From NCBI RefSeq assembly GCF_002165255.2, contig NZ_CP028561.1:2170001-2234000 (forward strand): a stretch of 64,000 nucleotides of DNA, given 5' to 3'. Made by a program: the position numbers and the translations under genes. Every line of letters begins with the position of its first letter. Position 1 is the first letter of the stretch. The notes beneath the pieces were generated by a model. That model searched no databases. It saw nothing but the letters and a program-made list of their open reading frames with translations, and had not been told where the DNA came from. The DNA comes from Acinetobacter sp. WCHA45. GTDB lineage: Bacteria > Pseudomonadota > Gammaproteobacteria > Pseudomonadales > Moraxellaceae. This document shows positions 58,020 through 64,000 of the stretch, one piece after another.

Positions 58020-58813
58020 ACGGCCTCAGTACTGTACTGTAATTGCAAATAACGTTGATATTCTGGACTCTCAGGAAATAATGCTCGTAATTGATTCACT
58101 AACACTTGCATTCCTAATTGATCCGCACTCGCTCGAGCAATGCGTAAACCAATCCAAAGTGCACGTGCACCTTGGTTTTTTTGCCCCACATTACGAACAT
58201 ACTGTTCGTATAGTTGCGATGCATCTCTATTATTTTGTTGCAAATAGAAAATTTCTGCCAACTCTAACATTGAAATAGTTGCATTACGATTTGCTTGTAG
58301 CGCTTGTTTGAATGCTTTTTCAGCATTCGCAACATCGCCTAACTTTAAATAGATTCGCCCCAAGTTTTCCAACGATTGAAATCGCTGTTCATAACCTAAG
58401 GTTGCACCTGCACGGGTAAATTGCTCAATCGCTTCATTATAACGTTGCATTTGATACAAATATGTACCGTAATTATTACGAGCTTGTGCATTATCTGGTT
58501 CTGAAGAAATCGCACGCTTAAAATAAGCATCTGCTTTTTCCATATTAGGTTTACTGCCTTCTTGTTGCAGTAGAATCCCCATCATCATATTTGCGTTTGC
58601 ATCACGCGAATCAATATTTAAAGCTTGATCAAGAGAACGTTTAGCGGAATCCAAATCACCTGTACGAATATATTCAGCAGCCAGTTGAGAACGAACTTGA
58701 ACAGCCTTTTCTGGGTCTTTCTTCAACCCTGTCGAAGATTGACAAGCGGTTAAACCCATTACAGTAAACACAACAGTAGTCGTTATAATCGTTTTTAGTC
58801 GAGTTGTATTCAA
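58010..58813 (-). CDS. pilF: Type IV pilus biogenesis lipoprotein PilF/PilW
   Basis: 267 aa from a TTG at 58813, with GGGGATATAGCG upstream; longer in-frame reading from 58882 would overlap rlmN. Signal with lipobox GLTAC, then about six TPR repeats (RTGDLDSAKRSLDQAL, PDNAQARNNYGTYLY, LGDVANAEKAFKQAL). It helps PilQ secretin assemble in the outer membrane. Between rlmN and rodZ as in Pseudomonas. Confidence 0.88.
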   Translation of the reverse strand: MNTTRLKTIITTTVVFTVMGLTACQSSTGLKKDPEKAVQVRSQLAAEYIRTGDLDSAKRSLDQALNIDSRDANANMMMGILLQQEGSKPNMEKADAYFKRAISSEPDNAQARNNYGTYLYQMQRYNEAIEQFTRAGATLGYEQRFQSLENLGRIYLKLGDVANAEKAFKQALQANRNATISMLELAEIFYLQQNNRDASQLYEQYVRNVGQKNQGARALWIGLRIARASADQLGMQVLVNQLRALFPESPEYQRYLQLQYSTEAVWK

Positions 58814-58830
58814 CGCTATATCCCCAAGTT

Positions 58831-60066
58831 TTATCCTTGTGTGCGCAAAATTTCTTGTCGTTGCGCCACTTTCTTCTTCCACTGTTCCGCACGACGCGTA
58901 CGGTCAGCAACCTGTCCTACCAATTGACCACATGCAGCATCGATATCATCGCCACGTGTCTGACGAATCGTACACACAAATCCGGCGTCAGACAAAGTTT
59001 TTTGAAAAGCAATGATGCGATTACGACTCGAACGTCCGTAAGGTGCATGTGGAAATGGATTAAATGGGATTAGATTGATTTTACTTGGCAAGTTTTTCAA
59101 TAATTTTAATAATTGCTGTGCATGCTCAGGCTGATCATTGACACCCTCCAACATCACATATTCGATAGTGACATGGCGACGTGAGCTTTCATTACCCTCT
59201 TTAGCTAAATAACGTTGGCACGCAGCAATAAGTTGCTGTAATGGATATTTTTTATTAATAGGAACCAATTCATTACGTAGTTCATCATTTGGTGCATGTA
59301 ATGAAATCGCAAGTGCAACATCGATGTCTTGCGCTAATTGATCAATTTTTGGAACAACACCTGATGTTGATAAAGTTACACGGCGTTTAGACATTCCGTA
59401 GGCAAAATCATCTAACATTAACTGCATTGAGCTGAGTACTGCATCGTAATTAAGTAAAGGTTCACCCATACCCATCATGACCACATTGGTCACGGTACGT
59501 TCACGCTCAGCAACAGGCACATCTTCCATATAAGAATAATTTGCCATCCACAACTGACCGATGATTTCTGCTGGTGTTAGATCACGTTGGAAACCTTGCT
59601 TACCCGTCGAACAGAATGAACAATCCAGTGCACAACCCACTTGTGATGAAATACACAGGGTTTTACGTGTACCTGTTTTATCTTCCGCAGGAATCAGTAC
59701 GGTTTCAACCAGAGAACCTTCACCATCACCTACACGAAATACCCATTTACGGGTACCATCTTTAGAATAGTTACGGTGCACCACTTCAGGTGCTTTGATT
59801 TCGCAGATTTTTTCTAATTTTTCACGTAATTTTCCTGAAATATTACTCATTTCAGCAAAATCAGTGACGAAAAACTGGTGTATCCATTTCATGACTTGAC
59901 CGGCACGAAACTTCTTTTCGCCTAAGTCTTCAAAGAATTTTTCTAATTCAGCTCTGGACATGCCAAGTAAATTTACTTTCTTATCGGCAGCTTGAACGAC
60001 AGACGTAGTTAAAGACTGTTGTTTTTCATCGACATTCTCAGATGAAACGACCACTACAGAACTCAT
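58831..60066 (-). CDS. rlmN: 23S rRNA (A2503-C2)/tRNA (A37-C2) methyltransferase RlmN
   Basis: 411 aa radical SAM enzyme. SAM cluster motif [27 protein letters not shown]; and the C-terminal catalytic Cys in [17 protein letters not shown]. The N-terminal 35 residues before [10 protein letters not shown] are longer than in E. coli and could be a mis-set start, though the ATG at 60066 is plausible. First gene of the pilF-rodZ-ispG-hisS run. Confidence 0.94.
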   Translation of the reverse strand: MSSVVVVSSENVDEKQQSLTTSVVQAADKKVNLLGMSRAELEKFFEDLGEKKFRAGQVMKWIHQFFVTDFAEMSNISGKLREKLEKICEIKAPEVVHRNYSKDGTRKWVFRVGDGEGSLVETVLIPAEDKTGTRKTLCISSQVGCALDCSFCSTGKQGFQRDLTPAEIIGQLWMANYSYMEDVPVAERERTVTNVVMMGMGEPLLNYDAVLSSMQLMLDDFAYGMSKRRVTLSTSGVVPKIDQLAQDIDVALAISLHAPNDELRNELVPINKKYPLQQLIAACQRYLAKEGNESSRRHVTIEYVMLEGVNDQPEHAQQLLKLLKNLPSKINLIPFNPFPHAPYGRSSRNRIIAFQKTLSDAGFVCTIRQTRGDDIDAACGQLVGQVADRTRRAEQWKKKVAQRQEILRTQG

Positions 60067-60144
60067 GTATATTTACCTAAACGATATCAGCGCTAGAAAA
60101 TGTTGTGTGTTTTTCACACAACTCAATCTATAAAAAATAAAAAA

Positions 60145-60172
60145 CCAGATAAGTAGTATACCACTTATCTGG
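60145..60172 (-). terminator. Terminator after ndk
   Basis: CCAGATAAGT / ACTTATCTGG, ten-pair stem, with T6 following on the minus strand. Confidence 0.85.
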
Positions 60173-60187
60173 CTTGAATACTTTGGA

Positions 60188-60619
60188 TTAACGAGTGCGT
60201 GGGCAGATCTCGTTATCAGCAAAGAAGTAAGCGATTTCACGCTCAGCAGAAGCAACTGAGTCAGAACCGTGAGCAGCATTTTCGTCGATGCTTACAGCGA
60301 AATCAGCGCGGATTGTACCTGGAGCTGCTTCTTTAGGGTTTGTAGCACCTAAGATTTCACGGTGAGCAAGAACTGCATTTTCGCCTTCAAGAACAGAAAC
60401 AACAACTGGGCCAGAAGTCATGAATGCAACTAAATCACCAAAGAAACCACGTTCTTTATGCTCAGCATAGAAACCTTCAGCATCAGCTTGAGAAAGGTGT
60501 TTCATTTTAGTTGCAACAATTTTTAAACCCGCTTTTTCAAAACGAGCAAAAATGTCACCAATGTGGTTTTTAGAAACTGCATCTGGTTTTACGATAGATA
60601 AAGTACGTTCAATCGCCAT
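60188..60619 (-). CDS. ndk: Nucleoside diphosphate kinase
   Basis: 143 aa. [17 protein letters not shown] at the N-terminus, the phosphohistidine in [17 protein letters not shown], and the [10 protein letters not shown] ending. Balances NTP pools. AGGAGTCAATC precedes the start. Single-gene unit with its own terminator. Confidence 0.97.
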   Translation of the reverse strand: MAIERTLSIVKPDAVSKNHIGDIFARFEKAGLKIVATKMKHLSQADAEGFYAEHKERGFFGDLVAFMTSGPVVVSVLEGENAVLAHREILGATNPKEAAPGTIRADFAVSIDENAAHGSDSVASAEREIAYFFADNEICPRTR

Positions 60620-60727
60620 GATTGACTCCTATTTATGGTGTAAACTAAAAAATTTGCCGCATTATACCGATGTCATCGCCAATAATCAGCTTGAATCTGT
60701 AAAAGTTCAGTGATTTCTGATGTTTTT

Positions 60728-60928
60728 TTAACGAACTTCATCCAACCAAGCCATTTGAATCGCTTCAAGTAAACCTTCCGTCGACTTATTTGGGTCATCA
60801 TTAAAGTCTGGTAATGCACAAACCCAAGCATGTAAATCAGTAAAACGAATCCATTGAGGATCTACATCTGGGTGTGCTTCAGTAAGTTCGATTGCGATAT
60901 CAATCGTATCTGTCCAACGTAAGCCCAT
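60728..60928 (-). CDS. iscX: IscX (YfhJ) iron-sulfur assembly accessory protein
   Basis: 66 aa acidic protein: LRWTDTIDIAIELTEAHPDVDP, IRFTDLHAWVCALPDF and ending AIQMAWLDEVR, the full IscX pattern. In E. coli it is encoded in the isc operon and binds IscS and iron; here it stands alone upstream of ndk, away from isc genes. Confidence 0.93.
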   Translation of the reverse strand: MGLRWTDTIDIAIELTEAHPDVDPQWIRFTDLHAWVCALPDFNDDPNKSTEGLLEAIQMAWLDEVR

Positions 60929-61022
60929 TTGATAACCTAATTAACAGTTAGTGATTGAGCGTACTTTAACAAATCCCAAGATTTAAAAAATAGTCTTCTA
61001 TCATTAAAACTCGTTAAATTAT

Positions 61023-61574
61023 TCAAAGAATGATATTGAAGCTTGGTGCCAACAAAATAATACCGCTAGCGACAGATGCACCAATCACCGCCCCGACGAT
61101 CACATCACTTGGGTAATGTAATCCTAAAATCATGCGGGACAATGCAACCAGAATCATAAATGGCAACATCAAGATTAATAACAACGGTTGGATATAGCCT
61201 AATGTAATAGTAACCATGACCGCATGCAAAGTATGACCTGATGGAAAACTAAAATGATCCAATGGTCGCTCGCCCAGTACAATCACTTGGTGAAATTGAT
61301 AAGGGCGTGGTCGAGTCGTTTTATGCTTTAAAAACTTGTAAATCCCCGTACCAACAGAACCAGCAACGAGCAAATATAGAATTTGCAGACCGTATGCCAA
61401 ACCTTGTGCGATCCATACTGATAACAACATGACATACCAAAATGGTCCATCACCCAAACGACTAATCGTTTTAAAAAATAAGGCAATGCGTTGTGACTGT
61501 GAGAGATGATTAAGGTATACACACCCTTTTAAATCTAGATCGAGTATTTTTATTTTTGCATTTTGAAATTTCAT
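61023..61574 (-). CDS. PAP2-family membrane phosphatase
   Basis: 183 aa with about five membrane helices. The three phosphatase motifs are KHKTTRPRPYQ, FSFPSGHTLHA and SRMILGLHYPSDV. Such enzymes dephosphorylate phosphatidate, undecaprenyl diphosphate or phosphatidylglycerophosphate. AAGGAGAAAAGT is a strong ribosome binding site. It lies 24 bp after the glycosyltransferase gene, which has a PHO box, so it is probably phosphate-regulated and may provide diacylglycerol for that enzyme. Confidence 0.88.
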   Translation of the reverse strand: MKFQNAKIKILDLDLKGCVYLNHLSQSQRIALFFKTISRLGDGPFWYVMLLSVWIAQGLAYGLQILYLLVAGSVGTGIYKFLKHKTTRPRPYQFHQVIVLGERPLDHFSFPSGHTLHAVMVTITLGYIQPLLLILMLPFMILVALSRMILGLHYPSDVIVGAVIGASVASGIILLAPSFNIIL

Positions 61575-61598
61575 ACTTTTCTCCTTTCTGAGGATACT

Positions 61599-62915
61599 TT
61601 AGGTAGAGTTCATAAGAGGTTCCTGCGCTACCTGATAAAGTGCTTGTTCTAATTGTTGTACAGGAAACTGCCAACTGCTTTCCTGTACAGTTTCACTTGC
61701 TAATAAACCCATTTTTCTCAGTTCTGGGAGAGCTGGCAAATGACAAATGGATTGGGTTAAATTTGCGGCCTGTCCGAGAGGACTCAACCAACCTGTAACA
61801 CCATGTTTGACATGCTGATGCGCACATACGTAGTCATAAGCAATCACTGGTAATCCGCTAGCAATTGCTTCTAGCACTACATTTCCAAACGTATCAGCTT
61901 GACTAGCAAAGGCGAAAACATCTGCACTTGCATAAGCGGCTGAAAGATTCTTACCACTTAAGCTACCAGTAAAAATAATATCTTCTGATATCGCTAATTT
62001 ACTCAAACGAATACGATCAGGCCCATCTCCAACAATTACAAATTTTGTATTTGCACCTTGCTGTCTCTGCCAAGCATGGAAAGCTTCAATTAAGACATCA
62101 ATTTCTTTTTCTGGTGATAAGCGTCCAACATACAGCATTACACGGGTATCAGCACCTACACCCCATTGTTGGCGTAATTGCTGTGAACGATGTTTTGGGG
62201 AAAACTTCGCAGTATCAACACCTCGTCCAACAACAACTAAAGGACAAGTCACACCAAAACCACGTAGTGCTTGTTCCGTGTATTGACTGGGTACACACGT
62301 GACATCTGTACTATTATGAAACCATGTTAAGTAACGTTGAATCGGTTTGACTAAAAAAGCCAAGTCAAAGAAACGGCTAAAATCTTGGAAAGCTGAATGG
62401 AATCCACTCGATACGGCGATTTTTTTTGACTTTGCAGCTTGTAGTGCTATTAAACCTAATGGACCTTCAGTCACGATATGCACTACGTCAGGTGCGAACT
62501 GCTCAAATGCTTTAGAGACTTTAAGATATTGTGGCCAACCAAATTGAACACTTGGGTATTTTGGAATAGGCTGAGACATCACCAAGCATTCTTGTTCAGG
62601 GTTAAATTCTGTACAAATCGTTTTTTGTATAGGCCTGACCAATAGAATTTTATGTCCAAGCCGTTGTAGCCCCTGACATAATTGCATCATAGATAATGCT
62701 ACACCATTAATTTCCGGTGGCCATGTTTCAGTGACAATTGCGATTCTCAAACGAGGGCGAACTAAATCCCGAAGTTCAGACAATTCATCTTGTTTATTTT
62801 TGAGTTGTTTCCTTTTAAAGTAAAATTTAAAACTTTCAGGAAACTGTTCTTGCTTTAGTAGAGATGTCGCGTATGTACTTTGCATATCGCCATCCATTCG
62901 TGTCGTTATTTTCAT
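61599..62915 (-). CDS. GT4-type glycosyltransferase (MgtA-like), putative glycolipid synthase
   Basis: 438 aa GT-B enzyme. After about 55 variable residues comes IAIVTETWPPEINGVALSM, typical of MgtA/PimB-like mannosyl- and glucosyltransferases; the donor-binding region shows VMLYVGRLSPEKEIDVLIEA, FVIVGDGPDR, FTGSLSGKNL and VFAFASQADTFGNVVLEAIASG (E-x7-E motif). Relatives make glycosyl-diacylglycerols. ATG at 62915 has a weak Shine-Dalgarno; inner ATGs at 62897 or 62885 are possible. Preceded by a PHO box. Confidence 0.82.
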   Translation of the reverse strand: MKITTRMDGDMQSTYATSLLKQEQFPESFKFYFKRKQLKNKQDELSELRDLVRPRLRIAIVTETWPPEINGVALSMMQLCQGLQRLGHKILLVRPIQKTICTEFNPEQECLVMSQPIPKYPSVQFGWPQYLKVSKAFEQFAPDVVHIVTEGPLGLIALQAAKSKKIAVSSGFHSAFQDFSRFFDLAFLVKPIQRYLTWFHNSTDVTCVPSQYTEQALRGFGVTCPLVVVGRGVDTAKFSPKHRSQQLRQQWGVGADTRVMLYVGRLSPEKEIDVLIEAFHAWQRQQGANTKFVIVGDGPDRIRLSKLAISEDIIFTGSLSGKNLSAAYASADVFAFASQADTFGNVVLEAIASGLPVIAYDYVCAHQHVKHGVTGWLSPLGQAANLTQSICHLPALPELRKMGLLASETVQESSWQFPVQQLEQALYQVAQEPLMNST

Positions 62916-62959
62916 GCTTTTAGCTTATAAATATTTTTTGACACTTTAATGATCAGTGT

Positions 62960-62977
62960 ATGACAGTTTTTTGACAG
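62960..62977 (-). promoter_or_regulatory. PHO box (PhoB-binding site)
   Basis: Minus strand CTGTCAAAAAACTGTCAT: two CTGTCAN repeats separated by four A, matching 17 of 18 positions of the PHO-box consensus. It ends about 45 bp upstream of the glycosyltransferase ATG. PhoB binding replaces the -35 element in known promoters. Confidence 0.75.
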
Positions 62978-62989
62978 TCTTAAAATAGA

Positions 62990-63022
62990 AAATGCCCGAT
63001 TTCAATATGAAAATGGGCATTT
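62990..63022 (-). terminator. Terminator after apaH
   Basis: AAATGCCC / GGGCATTT with an inner TTTCA/TGAAA stem; T-rich on the minus strand. Confidence 0.7.
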
Positions 63023-63041
63023 AAAAGAGATCACAGGCTAA

Positions 63042-63881
63042 TCAAGCTAAAGGATTATCCACTGCGAAAAGTTGTTGATCTTCTAAACGATAGGCCACCA
63101 GTTGCTGCCCCCAAACACAGCCACCATCGACATTTTGAATTTGAGAGCTAATGGTTTTACCCTGCAAGGCCGCCCAATGTCCAAAAATAATTTGATGGGT
63201 TGTTGCAGCCTGACTATCAAACTCAAACCACGGCTGAAAGCCTGTTGGCATCGGCGCATCAAGTGCATCTTTAAAGTCAAACTCTAAACGCCCTTCGGCA
63301 TCAGTCAAACGCATTCGGGTCAGATAATTAGTAATACAGCGCAAACGTGCCATACCTGTCAGCTCATCTAACCATAAATCAGGTTGTGAACCATACATCT
63401 CTGCAAGAAAACTATCTAAAACCAAAAGATCGTCATGACCAACTACCTGCTCGACTTCTTGTGCCAATGCCACAGTTTGTTCGGCATTCCAGATACACGG
63501 CACACCTGCATGGGTAATCAGAGTTTGATCATTCGGAGATAAACTCAATGGCTGTTTACGCAACCAATCAATCAGCTCATCGCCATCAATCGCATCAATC
63601 ACGTCCTGAGTACGATCTTTATCTTTAACTTTTTTAAAACCACGAGCACAAGCAATGAGGGTCAGATCATGATTGCCTAGTACAGTTGCTGCAGCACCAC
63701 GATCAGCCAGTTTTTTAATAAAGCGTAATGCGCCCACCGAGTTTTCGCCACGTGCAACTAAATCACCCGCAAACCATAAAAAGTCTTGATCTGGATCAAA
63801 GCGAATTTCTTTCAATAACGCTTTCAGCGCTTCAAAACAACCTTGTACATCACCAATGACATAGTTATAGCGTTTAGACAT
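63042..63881 (-). CDS. apaH: Bis(5'-nucleosyl)-tetraphosphatase, symmetrical
   Basis: 279 aa metallophosphoesterase cleaving Ap4A to two ADP. GDVQGCFEALKALL, WFAGDLVARGENS and TVLGNHDLTL give the metal-binding Asp/His set; later THAGVP and IFGHWAALQGK. The start overlaps the rsmA stop by one base (TAATG), the usual order in Gammaproteobacteria. Confidence 0.95.
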   Translation of the reverse strand: MSKRYNYVIGDVQGCFEALKALLKEIRFDPDQDFLWFAGDLVARGENSVGALRFIKKLADRGAAATVLGNHDLTLIACARGFKKVKDKDRTQDVIDAIDGDELIDWLRKQPLSLSPNDQTLITHAGVPCIWNAEQTVALAQEVEQVVGHDDLLVLDSFLAEMYGSQPDLWLDELTGMARLRCITNYLTRMRLTDAEGRLEFDFKDALDAPMPTGFQPWFEFDSQAATTHQIIFGHWAALQGKTISSQIQNVDGGCVWGQQLVAYRLEDQQLFAVDNPLA

Positions 63882-64000
63882 TAAGATACCATCTGATCAG
63901 AAAGTGCGACAAAATCAGCCAAGCTTAAGGTTTCTGGGCGCGCCATCGGATCAACACCTGCTTTTTCAAAGCCATCTTCTGCCAACATCCCTTTTAAGCT
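63881..64000 (-). CDS. rsmA: 16S rRNA dimethyladenosine transferase RsmA (KsgA), C-terminal end only
   Basis: 39 residues plus stop are visible; the rest lies beyond the window. LKGMLAEDGFEKAGVDP and ARPETLSLADFVALSDQ match the end of RsmA/KsgA. rsmA-apaH adjacency agrees. It would dimethylate A1518/A1519 of 16S rRNA. Confidence 0.83.
   Translation of the reverse strand, partial: SLKGMLAEDGFEKAGVDPMARPETLSLADFVALSDQMVS

Noticed and set aside
58814..58882. Longer start for pilF
   Set aside because: It would put charged residues before the lipoprotein signal and overlap rlmN; TTG at 58813 fits the signal and has a GGGGA site.

Overview
The window looks like an Acinetobacter chromosome (Moraxellaceae, Gammaproteobacteria). 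This rests on gene content and order: baeR/baeS with a 228-residue BaeR form, a lipooligosaccharide outer-core glycosyltransferase locus sitting exactly between aspS and ilvE (the known OC-locus position in Acinetobacter), the ndk-rlmN-pilF-rodZ-ispG-hisS-yfgM-bamB-der run, and an AT-rich base composition. The species cannot be fixed by reading alone. There is no rRNA and no CRISPR array; one tRNA gene (Leu, anticodon CAA) is present.

Layout. 1-16.8 kb: the 3' part of selO, a three-box DnaA-site cluster, the baeRS two-component system with a divergent small lipoprotein gene, two paralogous large acyl-CoA dehydrogenases, a PsiE-family membrane protein, two RcnB-like periplasmic proteins, a phospholipase D-like protein, a ZnuD-type TonB-dependent zinc receptor behind a perfect Zur-box palindrome, a DUF4184 membrane protein and aspS. 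16.8-26.1 kb: a lipid A-type acyltransferase, then the outer-core locus (glf, DUF707, GT14-like, GT92-like, GT25, Stealth-type phosphotransferase, a GT with a DxD motif, ugd). 26.2-31.3 kb: ilvE, glnE and a soluble orphan histidine kinase.

31.8-42.8 kb: an 11-kb integrated element in the 3' end of tRNA-Leu(CAA), bounded by a 16-bp direct repeat. It has a P4-type tyrosine integrase, two AlpA-like regulators, a CHC2 zinc-finger primase fragment overlapping a Toprim/DUF927 helicase, a tandem TubC-docking-like protein, a small serine recombinase, several unknown genes, and 40-bp GTTACA iterons in both flanks that resemble the ori/crr arrangement of satellite P4. No capsid, tail or terminase genes are visible, so it reads as a phage satellite or similar autonomously replicating island. 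It is the most novel part of the window.

42.8-64 kb: conserved core genes: queA, a LemA pair, tgt-yajC-secD-secF, a phosphopantetheinyl transferase, der-bamB-yfgM-hisS-ispG-rodZ-pilF-rlmN, ndk, iscX, a PAP2 phosphatase and GT4 glycosyltransferase operon behind a near-perfect PHO box, apaH and the 3' end of rsmA.

Themes. Several genes concern the cell envelope and nutrient limitation: zinc (Zur/ZnuD), phosphate (PHO box with a glycosyltransferase and PAP2 enzyme, suggesting lipid remodelling), envelope stress (BaeSR), outer-core sugars and outer-membrane assembly (BamB). All function statements come from reading motifs and family memory; no database search was run.
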